A stretch of DNA of 64,000 nucleotides from Streptomyces sp. Act143 (GCF_003143935.1 NZ_QFRX01000001.1:7021514-7085513); one strand, 5' to 3'. Positions 1 through 10,074 are shown, numbered from the stretch's first letter. Notes: a model not told the origin generated them from the sequence alone. Numbers and translations are program-made.

Positions 1-1009
1 TGTTGCCGCCGGTGCCGGCCGCGACCGGCGTCGCCCCCGCCTTGCGGCGGACGGTGTCGAGGAGCACCGCCAGCGCGATGACGACGCCGATGACGACCTG
101 CTGCCAGAACGCGGACACGGACAGGAGGTTGAGGCCGTTCCGCAGCACCGCCAGGATCAGCGCGCCGATGAGAGTGCCGGACGCCTTGCCCGTGCCACCC
201 GCCAGCGACGCACCGCCGATGACGACGGCCGCGATCGCGTCCAGCTCGTAGCCCTGCGCGGCCTGCGGCTGCGCGGAGGACAGCCGGGCGGCGAGCACGA
301 TGCCGGCCGCGGCGGCGAACAGACCGGAGAAGGCGTAGATCGCCAGCTTCTGCTTCTTCACCCGCAGACCGGAGAGGCGGGCCGCCTCCTCGTTGCCGCC
401 GATCGCGTACATCGAACGCCCGATGTACGTCCTCCCGAGCACGAACGCCGTGATCAGACCTATGCCGACCATCACCAGCACGGGCACCGGCAGCCAGCCG
501 CCGAGGGTGTCACCGAGGTGCGAGATCGACGAGGGGAACGCGATGGGGGAGCCCTGCGAGATCACCAGCGACAGGCCGCGCGCCACCGACAGCATGGCGA
601 GCGTCGCGATGAACGGCGGCAGTTTGCCGTACGAGATCAGGAAGCCGTTGACCAGACCGCACGCTATGCCGGTCGCGATCGCGAGCAGCACGGCCAGGAC
701 GACCGGCATGCCCTCCGAGGTCGCGCTCCAGGCGAGGACGGTGGCCGACAGAGCGGCGACCGAGCCGACCGACAGGTCGATGCCCGCCGAGACGATCACG
801 AAGGTGACACCGAAGGCGAGGATGGCGGTCACGGCCGCCTGGACGCCGACGTTGAGCAGGTTGTCGGTGGTGAGGAAGTCGCCGGACAGCGCCGACATCG
901 CGATGACGAGGACGATCAGCGCGGTCAGCGCGCCGTTGTCGAGGAGCAGTCTGCGAAGCCCCGAGGCGCCACTCGCGCCCGGCGTGCTCTTGAGCGTGTC
1001 AGTGGCCAC
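1..1009 (-). CDS. Ribose/sugar ABC transporter permease (RbsC family), 3' end off the window
   Basis: The minus strand reads from GTG at 1009 to the window edge (336 codons seen, no stop). It gives a hydrophobic protein with the RbsC/AraH-type permease (BPD_transp_2) pattern: repeated membrane helices, a stretch resembling GVTFVIVSAGIDLSVGSV near residue 60, and IGGNEEAARLSGL in the second half. It would form the membrane channel of a monosaccharide importer. The start overlaps the end of the ATPase gene by 11 bases, so the two are translationally coupled. The sugar-binding protein is not seen and may lie beyond base 1. The substrate cannot be told from sequence. Confidence 0.9.
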   Translation of the reverse strand, partial: MATDTLKSTPGASGASGLRRLLLDNGALTALIVLVIAMSALSGDFLTTDNLLNVGVQAAVTAILAFGVTFVIVSAGIDLSVGSVAALSATVLAWSATSEGMPVVLAVLLAIATGIACGLVNGFLISYGKLPPFIATLAMLSVARGLSLVISQGSPIAFPSSISHLGDTLGGWLPVPVLVMVGIGLITAFVLGRTYIGRSMYAIGGNEEAARLSGLRVKKQKLAIYAFSGLFAAAAGIVLAARLSSAQPQAAQGYELDAIAAVVIGGASLAGGTGKASGTLIGALILAVLRNGLNLLSVSAFWQQVVIGVVIALAVLLDTVRRKAGATPVAAGTGGN

Positions 1010-2519
1010 GGGGGGCCTCCTTCTTGCTGGTGGGGGTGGAGACGGCGAGCGCCATGACGGCGTCCTGGGTGGCCTGGTCGGCGGCGAGTTCACCGGCGAT
1101 CCGGCCCTGAGCCATGACCAGGACCCGGTCGCTCATGCCGAGGACCTCGGGGAGATCGCTGGAGATCATCAGCACGGCGGCACCGGCCGCGGTGAGTTCG
1201 TTGATGAGCTGGTAGATCTCGACCTTCGCGCCGACGTCGATGCCACGCGTCGGCTCGTCGAGGATCAGCACCTTGGTGTCGGCCAGCAGCCACTTGCCGA
1301 TGACGACCTTCTGCTGGTTGCCGCCGGACAACGTCCGCACGTGCTGGCCGAGTCCGGCCATCCGCACGCCCAGCTGCCCGGCGATCCGGGCGGCGGCCTC
1401 CCGCTGCCCCTTGAGGTCGACGAGCCCCGCGCGCGTGGCCGAACGCAGCGTCACCAGACCGAGGTTCTCCTCGACGGACGCGTCCAGGACGAGCCCCTGG
1501 CCCTTGCGGTCCTCGGGGATCAGCCCGATGCCCGCTGCCATGGCCGCGTTGACGTCGTGCCGCTTCAGGGCGGACCCGGCGACCTTCACCGCGCCCCTGT
1601 CGTACGGGTCGGCCCCGAACACCGCGCGCACCACCTCGGTGCGCCCGGCGCCGACCAGCCCCGCGATGCCGACGACCTCACCGGCGTGCACCTCGAAGGA
1701 CACGTCGTGGAAGACGCCGTCCCGGGTGAGGCCCTCGACGGTGAGCAACGCGGCACCCGTCTCGGGCTGTTCACGCGGGTACTGCTGCTCGATGGACCGC
1801 CCGACCATGAGCCGTACGAGCTCGTCCTCGGGCGTGGACGCGGGTACCTGGCCGACGGACTTGCCGTCCCGGATGACCGTGACCCGGTCGCCCAGGGCGG
1901 CGATCTCCTCCAGGTGGTGCGTGATGAAGACGATCCCGACGCCGTCCTCGCGCAGCGTGCGCACGATCGCGAAGAGCTTGTCCACCTCCTCGGAGGTGAG
2001 CACGGCGGTCGGCTCGTCCATGATCAGCACGCGGGCGTTCAGACTCAGCGCCTTGGCGATCTCGACCATCTGCAGGCGTGCGATGCCGAGTTCGCGCACC
2101 CGCGCGCGGGGCGAGACGTGGACGCCCACACGCGCGAGCAGGACCTCGGCGTCGGCCTCCATCTTCTTCCGGTCGATCATCCCGAGGCGGCGCGGCTGGC
2201 GGCCCAGGAAGATGTTCTCGGCGACCGTCAGGTCGGGAACGAGGTTGAACTCCTGGTAGATGGTGGCGATGCCGAGGCGCTCGGAGTCCTGCGCGCCATG
2301 GATGCGCACCTCCTCGCCGCCGGCCAGGATGCGGCCCTCGTCGGGCGTGTAGGCGCCGGAGAGCATCTTGATGAGGGTGCTCTTGCCCGCGCCGTTCTCA
2401 CCGAGGAGGACGTGCACCTCGCCCCGGCGCAGGTCGAAGTCGACGCCGTCCAGCGCGACCACGCCCGGGAAGGTCTTCCGAATGCCTTCGATGCGCAGCA
2501 ACTCGTCCGGGTTGCTCAC
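999..2519 (-). CDS. Sugar ABC transporter ATP-binding protein (RbsA/MglA type, two nucleotide-binding domains)
   Basis: The protein has 506 residues, the usual length for RbsA-like ATPases with two fused cassettes. The first cassette has Walker A GENGAGKS at residues 40–47 and a DEPTAVLT Walker B. The second has a degenerate P-loop (GLVGAGRTE), the signature LSGGNQQKV and DEPTRGIDVGAK. The asymmetric pair is normal for this family. I chose the GTG at 2519 because it overlaps the stop of the upstream LacI gene in a GTGA arrangement. The frame stays open further upstream, but that stretch is the LacI gene read in another frame. It powers the permease encoded just downstream. Confidence 0.93.
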   Translation of the reverse strand: MSNPDELLRIEGIRKTFPGVVALDGVDFDLRRGEVHVLLGENGAGKSTLIKMLSGAYTPDEGRILAGGEEVRIHGAQDSERLGIATIYQEFNLVPDLTVAENIFLGRQPRRLGMIDRKKMEADAEVLLARVGVHVSPRARVRELGIARLQMVEIAKALSLNARVLIMDEPTAVLTSEEVDKLFAIVRTLREDGVGIVFITHHLEEIAALGDRVTVIRDGKSVGQVPASTPEDELVRLMVGRSIEQQYPREQPETGAALLTVEGLTRDGVFHDVSFEVHAGEVVGIAGLVGAGRTEVVRAVFGADPYDRGAVKVAGSALKRHDVNAAMAAGIGLIPEDRKGQGLVLDASVEENLGLVTLRSATRAGLVDLKGQREAAARIAGQLGVRMAGLGQHVRTLSGGNQQKVVIGKWLLADTKVLILDEPTRGIDVGAKVEIYQLINELTAAGAAVLMISSDLPEVLGMSDRVLVMAQGRIAGELAADQATQDAVMALAVSTPTSKKEAPRGH

Positions 2520-3640
2520 GACGTGCTCCTGTTCCTTGCAGGGGACGGCTCCGAAGAAGCCGGCGGCTCCGAGGAGACCGGCGGTTCCGGTGAAGCCGGT
2601 GGCTCCGATGAAGCCGGCGGCTCCGACGGGACCGGCGGCTCCGAAGAAGCCGGCTCGCCGCACGAGCGGCGTACGACGAGACGGGCGGGGAGGGTGACGG
2701 ACCGCGGGTCCCGGCCCTCGATGCGGTCGACGAGCGCGCGCACGGCGGCGCGTCCCAGCTCGCCCGTGGGCTGGGCGATCGCGGTGACCGGCGGATCGGT
2801 GTGCACGAACCACCGGATGTCGTCGAACGCGGCGAGCGCGATGTCCTGCGGAACCCGCAGCCCACGCGCGCGCACGGCGTCCAGCGCGCCGAGCGCCATC
2901 AGGTTGTCGGCGGCGAACACGACCTCGGGCGGCTCGGGCAGGTCGAGGAAGCCCTCGGTGACCCGCCGCCCGCTCTCGGCCTGGAAGTCGCCCTGTCCTA
3001 TGTAGGCCTCGGGGAGCGGGATGCCGTACTCGGCGAGGGCCTCGCGGAAGGCCTCGACGCGCTCGCTGCCGGTCGTGGTGGCGGCGGGGCCCGCGATGAT
3101 CGCGAGCCTGCGGTGCCCGAGCGCGTGCAGATGCGCCACCAGGTCCCGGACGGCGGCCCGGCCGTCGGCCCTGACCACCGGCACGTCCACGCCCGGGATC
3201 CACCGGTCCACGAAGACCATCGGCGTCCCCGCGCGCGCGGCGTCCAGCATCAGCGGGGAGCCGCCGTCGGTGGGGGAGACCAGGAGGCCGTCGATACGGC
3301 GGTCCAGCAGCGTCCGTACGTGGTGGTCCTGGAGGTCGGGCCGCTCGTCGGCGTTGCCGATGATGACGCTGTAGCCGAGCGCGCGGGCCTCCTCCTCGAC
3401 GGAGCGGGCCAGTTCGGTGAAGTACGGGTTGAGCACGTCGCTGATGACCAGGCCGAGGGTGTGGGTCTGGTCGGTGCGCAGCGACCGGGCGACGGCGTTC
3501 GGGCGGTAGCCCAGCGCCTCGACGGCGGCCAGCACGCGGTTGCGCGCGTCGGCGCTGACCGACGGATGGTCGTTCAGGACGCGCGAGACCGTGGCGACGG
3601 AGACCCCCGCCTCGGCAGCGACGTCCTTGATGCTCGCCAT
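2516..3640 (-). CDS. LacI-family transcriptional regulator with a Pro/Ser/Glu repeat tail
   Basis: The protein has 374 residues. The N-terminal LacI helix-turn-helix SIKDVAAEAGVSVATVSRVL (residues 3–22) is followed by a periplasmic-binding-like sugar-sensing domain to about residue 325. The last 45 or so residues are odd: near-repeats of PPASSE encoded by an 18-bp tandem repeat, absent from ordinary LacI proteins. A strong Shine–Dalgarno sequence, AAGGAGGTGG, precedes the ATG. It is the first gene of a lacI–ATPase–permease operon joined by overlaps. LacI-like palindromes lie 50–100 bp upstream, so it probably represses its own operon until a sugar binds. Confidence 0.92.
   Translation of the reverse strand: MASIKDVAAEAGVSVATVSRVLNDHPSVSADARNRVLAAVEALGYRPNAVARSLRTDQTHTLGLVISDVLNPYFTELARSVEEEARALGYSVIIGNADERPDLQDHHVRTLLDRRIDGLLVSPTDGGSPLMLDAARAGTPMVFVDRWIPGVDVPVVRADGRAAVRDLVAHLHALGHRRLAIIAGPAATTTGSERVEAFREALAEYGIPLPEAYIGQGDFQAESGRRVTEGFLDLPEPPEVVFAADNLMALGALDAVRARGLRVPQDIALAAFDDIRWFVHTDPPVTAIAQPTGELGRAAVRALVDRIEGRDPRSVTLPARLVVRRSCGEPASSEPPVPSEPPASSEPPASPEPPVSSEPPASSEPSPARNRSTS
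2547..2654. repeat. 18-bp tandem repeat, six copies, coding the LacI tail
   Basis: There are six consecutive 18-bp units of the type GGCTCCGAAGAAGCCGGC, the first and sixth identical and the others differing at two to four positions. On the minus strand each unit encodes six residues of the PPxSSE pattern. Because the unit is a multiple of three, copy-number change would not break the frame. Confidence 0.9.
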
Positions 3641-3679
3641 CGCCGTTCCACCTCCTTGTGGATCGATCGTGATCGGTTG

Positions 3680-3738
3680 TGCAACCGGTTCATGGAATCG
3701 ATTACATCGATCTGTACGGAGGATTGGAATCGATTACA
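3680..3738. promoter_or_regulatory. Tandem LacI-type operators upstream of the sugar-transport operon
   Basis: The 14-mer TGGAATCGATTACA occurs twice, at 3693–3706 and 3725–3738. Each is centred on the palindrome AATCGATT and flanked by TG/CA ends, the classic LacI/GalR operator shape. The centres are 32 bp apart, about three helical turns, which suits cooperative binding. A third, poorer palindrome (AACCGGTT, 3683–3690) abuts the first. They lie upstream of the lacI start, so autoregulation of the operon is likely. I see no clear –10/–35 pair. Confidence 0.75.
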
Positions 3739-3819
3739 CGGCGATTAATCAAGCCCTCAACCACATCCCGAGACCTGATCGTGATAAACGGGCGCTCAGG
3801 TGAGCGGGGGGCGGGGCGC

Positions 3820-4341
3820 TCAGCTCAGCGGCAGTCGCATGATCGTCAGGTCCAGCCACCGCCCGAACTTGATGCCGACCTCCCGGACGGTCCCCGCGTG
3901 CTCGAACCCGAACCGCTCGTGCAGCCGGACGGACGCGGCGTTCCCGGCCTCGATGCCGGCGACCATCACGTGGTGCCCGGCCGCACGGGCCGAGGTGATG
4001 ACGGCGTCCAGCAGGACGGAGCCGATGCCCAGTCCGTGCCGCCCCTCGCGGACGTAGACCGAGTTCTCCACGGTGTGGCGGTAGCCCTCCTTCTCCCGCC
4101 ACGGCCCGTAGGTCGCGAAGCCGACCACCTCCCCGTCCGCCTCGGCGACGAACGCGGAACCGCGGTCCAGGTGGGCATCCAGCCAGGCGGCCCCCTCCGC
4201 CGCGGACAGGGTGCGGTCGGTCCACAGGGCCGTGGAGTGCTCGATCGCGTGGTTGCGGATCTCCCGGACGGCCTCGGCGTCCCCGGGGAGTGCCGGACGC
4301 ACCGTCACGCCGGTGGCGGACTTCTCGTATATTGGATTCAT
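3820..4341 (-). CDS. GNAT N-acetyltransferase, phosphinothricin-acetyltransferase (Pat/Bar) type
   Basis: The protein has 173 residues with the Pat/Bar-type GNAT pattern: VRPALPGDAEAVREIRNHAI at the N-terminus, an aromatic FATYGPWREKEGYRHTVE strand, the acetyl-CoA loop in VREGRHGLGIGSVLLD, and ERFGFEHAGTVREVGIKFGRW near the C-terminus. The family acetylates free amino groups of small molecules, often for resistance or detoxification. The actual substrate is unknown. The start is ATG at 4341; an alternative ATG lies three codons upstream at 4350. It is divergent from, and its start codon overlaps, the XRE-cupin regulator. Confidence 0.85.
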   Translation of the reverse strand: MNPIYEKSATGVTVRPALPGDAEAVREIRNHAIEHSTALWTDRTLSAAEGAAWLDAHLDRGSAFVAEADGEVVGFATYGPWREKEGYRHTVENSVYVREGRHGLGIGSVLLDAVITSARAAGHHVMVAGIEAGNAASVRLHERFGFEHAGTVREVGIKFGRWLDLTIMRLPLS

Positions 4342-4354
4342 GTCCAACATAGTA
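4328..4354. promoter_or_regulatory. Back-to-back –10 boxes for two probably leaderless divergent genes
   Basis: On the plus strand TATATT (4328–4333) sits seven bases before the A of ATG at 4340. On the minus strand TACTAT (4354–4349) sits eight bases before the A of ATG at 4341. Both spacings place the transcription start at or next to the start codon, and neither gene has a Shine–Dalgarno sequence. The two start codons share two bases (CATG, 4339–4342). No convincing –35 box is seen on either strand. Confidence 0.65.
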
Positions 4355-4924
4355 GATCCCCTGGTCCGCCAGATCGCCGCACGCGTGCGTGCCGAACGGG
4401 AACGCCGCCGCTGGACCCTGGCCCAGCTCGCCGAGGCGTCCGGCGTCTCCCAGGCGATGATCAGCCGGATCGAACGGGAGGAGAGCAGCCCCACCGCGGT
4501 CGTCCTCGGCAAGCTGTCGGCCGCGTTCCGGCTCAGCGTGTCGTCGCTGCTGGCGCCGCTGGAAGGCGGGGCCGCGACCGATGAGGAGCGGGTGCGTCGG
4601 CAGGCCGACGCGGCGGAGTGGCGCGACCCCGGGACGGGCTACCGGCGCCGCCAGATCACCAGCCCGCGCTTCCCCGCGGAGATCGCCGAGATCCGCCTGC
4701 CCGCCGGAGCCCAAGTCCCTTACCCCGCCGCCGCGTTCGCGTTCATCCGGCAGGTGGTGTGGGTGCTGGAGGGGCAACTGACCTTCCACGAGGGCGACCG
4801 CGTGCACGAACTCCACCCCGGCGACACGATCGAACTCGGCGAACCGGCCCCCCGGACCTTCGCCAACGACACCGACACCGAGTGCCGTTACGTCGTCGTC
4901 CTGGCCCGCCACCAGCAGCCGTGA
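4340..4924 (+). CDS. XRE-family regulator with C-terminal cupin domain
   Basis: The protein has 194 residues. An XRE helix-turn-helix spans about residues 9–65 (WTLAQLAEASGVSQAMISRI, then EESSPTAVVLGKL). It is followed by a single cupin fold (about 110–190), with VWVLEGQLTFHEGDRVHEL and a GDTIELGEPAPRTF segment. Proteins of this build sense a small ligand through the cupin and control a neighbouring transporter or enzyme. Its stop overlaps the start of the MFS exporter (GTGA at 4921–4924), so they form one operon. ATG 4340 is chosen from the –10 spacing and the onset of the HTH. Confidence 0.9.
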   Translation: MSNIVDPLVRQIAARVRAERERRRWTLAQLAEASGVSQAMISRIEREESSPTAVVLGKLSAAFRLSVSSLLAPLEGGAATDEERVRRQADAAEWRDPGTGYRRRQITSPRFPAEIAEIRLPAGAQVPYPAAAFAFIRQVVWVLEGQLTFHEGDRVHELHPGDTIELGEPAPRTFANDTDTECRYVVVLARHQQP

Positions 4925-6129
4925 CCCGCACCCGCACGCCTCTCGCGGCGCCGGAGACCGCGACCCGCGGACGCGCGCCCCTTCTCGCCGCCGTGGCCGG
5001 CACGGCGATAGCCAACAACTACGCCGTCCAGCCCGCCCTCACCGACATGGCCGCCGAGTTCGACGTCCCGCTCCAGGTGATCGGCCTCGTCCCGACCGCC
5101 GCGCTGCTCGGCTGCACGACCGGCTTCGCGCTGCTGCTCCCGCTGGCCGACCGGATGGCACCGAACCGCCTGATGGCCACTCAACTGAGCGCCTTGGCCG
5201 CATCCTTGACGCTGGCGGCGACCGCACCCGCTGCGAGCGTGCTGCTCGTGGCCTACCTGTTCGTCGGCGCGACCGCCGGGGTCGCCGCGCAGGCGGGCAC
5301 GATCGCGGGCCGCCTCGCCCCGCCCGGACGCCGGGCCGGTGCCGTCGCCACGGTGGCCGCCGGGATGTCGGCCGGCATGCTGCTCAGCCGGCTCGTCGGA
5401 GGCGCCCTGGCCGACGCCCTCGGCTGGCGGTGGATGCTGCTGGTGTGCGCCGCCCTGGTTCTGCTCTGCGCGCTCGCCACCGCGCGACTGCTTCCCGGCG
5501 AACGTCCGCCCGCGCGCGGGCGCTACCTCGCCGCCCTCTCCGCCCTGCCCCGCCTCTTTCGTCAACACCCGTCCCTGCGCCGGGCGGTGGCCGCCGGAGG
5601 CCTCTGGTACCTCGCCTTCAACCTCGTCTGGGTCGCCCTGGCCCTCGCGCTGGGCCGCCCGCCCCACTCCCTCGACGCCACCGAGATCGGCCTCTACGGC
5701 CTGGCCGGCCTCCTCGGCTTCCTCGCCCTGCCCCCGGCCGGACGCCTCGCCGACCGGCACAGCCCCCGCACCGTCATCACGGCCTCGCTGCTGACCGCCG
5801 CGACCGGCACCGCCCTGCTCGCCACGGGGCTGGACCGTCCCTGGGTCACCCTCGCCGGCCTGGCACTCTTCGACGCCGGCGCGTTCGCCGCCCAGGCCGC
5901 CAACCAGAGCCGGATCATGGCCCTCGACCCCGCCCGCAGCGGCAGCCTGAGCAGCGTCTACCTGGTCGTGTACTTCACCGTGGGGGCCCTCGGCACGACG
6001 ATGGCGGCGCCCCTCGTCGAAACCCTCGGCTGGCCCGGTACCGCGCTCACCGCGCTCGGCGCCCTGCTGGCCGCGGCGGTGGTGGTGACCGTACCGACCC
6101 GGGAGCGGGGTCCTTCCGCGGGCCGGTGA
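4921..6129 (+). CDS. MFS transporter (drug/metabolite exporter)
   Basis: The protein has 402 residues with about 12 predicted membrane helices, rich in Leu/Ala/Gly. An early loop, PLADRMAPNRLM, resembles the MFS loop 2–3 motif. A second copy-like loop, PAGRLADRHSPR, lies in the C-terminal half. It would be a proton-driven exporter of unknown substrate. Translation is coupled to the XRE-cupin gene, which probably controls it; the divergent acetyltransferase may act on the same compound. The GTG start is set by the overlap with the regulator's stop. Confidence 0.88.
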   Translation: MTRTRTPLAAPETATRGRAPLLAAVAGTAIANNYAVQPALTDMAAEFDVPLQVIGLVPTAALLGCTTGFALLLPLADRMAPNRLMATQLSALAASLTLAATAPAASVLLVAYLFVGATAGVAAQAGTIAGRLAPPGRRAGAVATVAAGMSAGMLLSRLVGGALADALGWRWMLLVCAALVLLCALATARLLPGERPPARGRYLAALSALPRLFRQHPSLRRAVAAGGLWYLAFNLVWVALALALGRPPHSLDATEIGLYGLAGLLGFLALPPAGRLADRHSPRTVITASLLTAATGTALLATGLDRPWVTLAGLALFDAGAFAAQAANQSRIMALDPARSGSLSSVYLVVYFTVGALGTTMAAPLVETLGWPGTALTALGALLAAAVVVTVPTRERGPSAGR

Positions 6130-6190
6130 GCCGAGGCGGGCTTTTCCACAGGCCCGGTGAGCTGTCAGTGCGGCCCGGTACCGTCGGATC

Positions 6191-8443
6191 ATGGCTCAAC
6201 AGGCGGAAAACGCGACGGGCGAGCGGCGTCTCGCCGTCCTCGAAGGCGTGCTGGAGCGCATCACGTACGCCAACGAGGAGAACGGCTACACCGTCGCGCG
6301 CGTGGACACCGGCCGCGGCGGCGGCGACCTCCTCACGGTGGTCGGCGCGCTGCTCGGCGCCCAGGTGGGGGAGTCCCTCCGGATGGAAGGCCGCTGGGGT
6401 TCCCATCCCCAGTACGGCAAGCAGTTCACCGTGGAGAACTACACGACCGTCCTGCCCGCCACCGTCCAGGGCATCCGCCGCTACCTCGGCTCGGGGCTGG
6501 TGAAGGGCATCGGGCCGGTCTTCGCCGACCGCATCACCCAGCACTTCGGCCTGGACACCCTCCAGATCATCGAGGAGGAGCCCAAGCGCCTCATCGAAGT
6601 TCCCGGCCTCGGCCCGAAGCGGACCCAGAAGATCGCCGACGCCTGGGAGGAACAGAAGGCGATCAAGGAGGTCATGCTCTTCCTCCAGACCGTCGAGGTC
6701 TCGACGTCGATCGCGGTCCGGATCTACAAGAAGTACGGCGACGCCTCCATCTCCGTCGTCAAGAACCAGCCCTACCGCCTCGCCGCCGACGTGTGGGGCA
6801 TCGGCTTCCTCACCGCCGACAAGATCGCCCAGTCCGTCGGCATCCCGCACGACAGCCCGGAGCGCGTGAAGGCGGGCCTCCAGTACGCCCTGTCCCAGGC
6901 CACCGACCAGGGCAACTGCTACCTCCCCGAGGAGCGCCTGATCGCCGACGCGGTCAAGCTCCTCCAGGTCGACACCGGCCTGGTCATCGAGTGCCTGGCC
7001 GAGCTGGCCGAGCCGGACGAGGACAGCGGAGAACCCGGCGTGGTCCGGGAGAAGGTCCCCGGCGAGCACGGCGAGCCGGTCACCGCGGTCTACCTCGTCC
7101 CCTTCCACCGCGCCGAACTCTCCCTCTCCGCCCAGCTGCTGCGCCTGCTGCGCACCGACGAGGACCGCATGCCGGGCTTCCGGGACGTCGTCTGGGACAA
7201 GGCGCTGGCCTGGCTGAAGGGCCGTACGGGAGCCGAGCTGGCGCCCGAGCAGGAGGCCGCCGTCAAGCTCGCGCTGACCGAGAAGGTCGCCGTCCTGACC
7301 GGCGGCCCCGGCTGCGGAAAGTCCTTCACCGTCCGCTCGATCGTGGAGCTGGCGCGGGCGAAGAAGGCGCGGGTCGTCCTCGCCGCCCCCACCGGCCGCG
7401 CCGCCAAGCGGCTGGCCGAGCTCACCGGCGCCGAGGCCTCCACCGTCCACCGCCTCCTGGAGCTGAAGCCCGGCGGCGACGCGGCGTACGACAAGGACCG
7501 CCCGCTCCAGGCCGACCTGGTGGTGGTCGACGAGGCGTCCATGCTGGACCTGCTGCTCGCCAACAAACTGGTGAAGGCGGTGCCGCCGGGCGCGCACCTG
7601 CTGTTCGTCGGCGATGTCGACCAACTGCCGTCCGTCGGCGCGGGCGAGGTGCTGCGCGACCTCCTCGCCGACGACAGCCCCGTCCCCGCCGTCCGTCTCA
7701 CGCGCGTGTTCCGGCAGGCCCAGCAGTCCGGTGTGGTGACCAACGCCCACCGGATCAACGCCGGACAACACCCCGTCACCGACGGTATGAAGGACTTCTT
7801 CCTCTTCGTCGAGGACGACACGGAAGAGGCCGGGCGGCTCACGGTCGACGTGGCCGCCCGTCGTATTCCGGCCAAGTTCGGGCTCGACCCGCGCCGGGAC
7901 GTCCAGGTGCTCGCGCCCATGCACCGCGGCCCCGCCGGCGCGGGCACCCTCAACGGCCTGCTCCAGCAGGCCATCACCCCGGGCCGGCCCGACGTGCCGG
8001 AGAAGCGGTTCGGCGGCCGGGTCTTCCGGGTCGGCGACAAGGTCACCCAGATTCGCAACAATTACGAGAAGGGCAAGAACGGTGTCTTCAACGGCACCGT
8101 GGGCGTGGTCACCTCGCTCGACCCGGTCGACCAGCGCCTGACGGTGCTGACGGACGAGGACGAGGAGGTGCCGTACGAGTTCGACGAACTGGACGAGCTG
8201 GCCCACGCCTACGCGGTCACCATTCACCGCTCCCAGGGAAGTGAATATCCGGCCGTGGTGATCCCGGTCACCACCGGGGCCTGGATGATGCTCCAGCGGA
8301 ACCTGCTCTACACCGCGGTCACCCGGGCCAAGAAGCTGGTCGTCCTGGTCGGCTCGCGCAAGGCGATAGGCCAGGCGGTGCGCACGGTGTCGGCGGGGCG
8401 GCGCTGCACGGCACTGGACTTCAGGCTTCTCATCAAAAAATGA
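6191..8443 (+). CDS. recD2: ATP-dependent RecD-like DNA helicase (RecD2)
   Basis: The protein has 750 residues, typical of stand-alone RecD2 helicases. The N-terminal half holds helix-hairpin-helix-like segments (GLVKGIGPVFADRI, VPGLGPKRTQKIAD). The helicase core follows: Walker A GGPGCGKS at 371–378, Walker B VVVDEAS with Asp447, and a C-terminal UvrD-like motif VTIHRSQGSEYPAVVIP ahead of LLYTAVTRAKKLVVLVG. It unwinds 5'-to-3' duplex DNA during repair. No recB or recC lies nearby, which fits RecD2 rather than RecBCD. The ATG start follows the MFS gene by 61 bases. Confidence 0.93.
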   Translation: MAQQAENATGERRLAVLEGVLERITYANEENGYTVARVDTGRGGGDLLTVVGALLGAQVGESLRMEGRWGSHPQYGKQFTVENYTTVLPATVQGIRRYLGSGLVKGIGPVFADRITQHFGLDTLQIIEEEPKRLIEVPGLGPKRTQKIADAWEEQKAIKEVMLFLQTVEVSTSIAVRIYKKYGDASISVVKNQPYRLAADVWGIGFLTADKIAQSVGIPHDSPERVKAGLQYALSQATDQGNCYLPEERLIADAVKLLQVDTGLVIECLAELAEPDEDSGEPGVVREKVPGEHGEPVTAVYLVPFHRAELSLSAQLLRLLRTDEDRMPGFRDVVWDKALAWLKGRTGAELAPEQEAAVKLALTEKVAVLTGGPGCGKSFTVRSIVELARAKKARVVLAAPTGRAAKRLAELTGAEASTVHRLLELKPGGDAAYDKDRPLQADLVVVDEASMLDLLLANKLVKAVPPGAHLLFVGDVDQLPSVGAGEVLRDLLADDSPVPAVRLTRVFRQAQQSGVVTNAHRINAGQHPVTDGMKDFFLFVEDDTEEAGRLTVDVAARRIPAKFGLDPRRDVQVLAPMHRGPAGAGTLNGLLQQAITPGRPDVPEKRFGGRVFRVGDKVTQIRNNYEKGKNGVFNGTVGVVTSLDPVDQRLTVLTDEDEEVPYEFDELDELAHAYAVTIHRSQGSEYPAVVIPVTTGAWMMLQRNLLYTAVTRAKKLVVLVGSRKAIGQAVRTVSAGRRCTALDFRLLIKK

Positions 8444-8473
8444 TCGATCAAATGAGTCATGAAGGTCACAGAG

Positions 8474-8499
8474 CCCTTCCGGAACCGGTTCGGGAGGGG
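8474..8499 (+). terminator. Probable terminator of the recD2 gene
   Basis: An inverted repeat pairs CCCTTCC with GGGAGGG (one G·T) around a perfect GAACC/GGTTC inner stem, 31 bases after the recD2 stop. There is no T-run, as is common in Streptomyces. A second small hairpin, GGCGGCAC/GTGCCGCC with a 3-base loop, follows at 8515–8533 and may belong to the citrate synthase leader. Confidence 0.45.
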
Positions 8500-8642
8500 C
8501 AGGATGGGCAAGTTGGCGGCACTGAGTGCCGCCAATAGGCCCAATGGTCGACCCCCAGTGCACTCTCCTGCGCCGAATGGGGGATGGTAGAGACAGTCAG
8601 GGCAACCTCGAAGATGAGGCACAACGTCGGGTGAGGGAAGAC

Positions 8643-9932
<1,290 letters not shown>

Positions 9933-9962
9933 CCGTTGCGCTGAGCCGCAGAGGTCACACCG

Positions 9963-9992
9963 GGCCCCGTCGCCGACACCGGCTGCGGGGCC
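9963..9992 (+). terminator. Hairpin after citrate synthase
   Basis: Perfect 7-bp stem GGCCCCG (9963–9969) / CGGGGCC (9986–9992) with a 16-base loop, 30 bases past the stop codon. It is GC-rich with no T-run. Confidence 0.5.
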
Positions 9993-10023
9993 TCGTCGTA
10001 TGCGCAAGGCGGCAAGGAAAAAA

Positions 10024-10074
10024 GAAGGCGCCCTGGCGCCGGTCCCCCCACGGGCCGACGTCCAGGGCGCCTTC
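10024..10074. terminator. Strong 13-bp inverted repeat between convergent genes
   Basis: Perfect arms GAAGGCGCCCTGG (10024–10036) and CCAGGGCGCCTTC (10062–10074) enclose 25 bases. It follows an AAGGAAAAAAG tract and lies between citrate synthase (plus) and the more distant copA (minus), so it could stop transcription from either side. Confidence 0.65.

Noticed and set aside
2398..2865. Separate Arg/Ser-rich protein over the LacI repeat
   Set aside because: It is the repeat read in a wrong frame; LacI and the ATPase account for the DNA.
393..3005. An 870-codon open frame on the plus strand
   Set aside because: It is the complement of the permease, ATPase and LacI genes; composition is Arg/Gly/Asp-rich nonsense typical of shadow frames in high-GC DNA.
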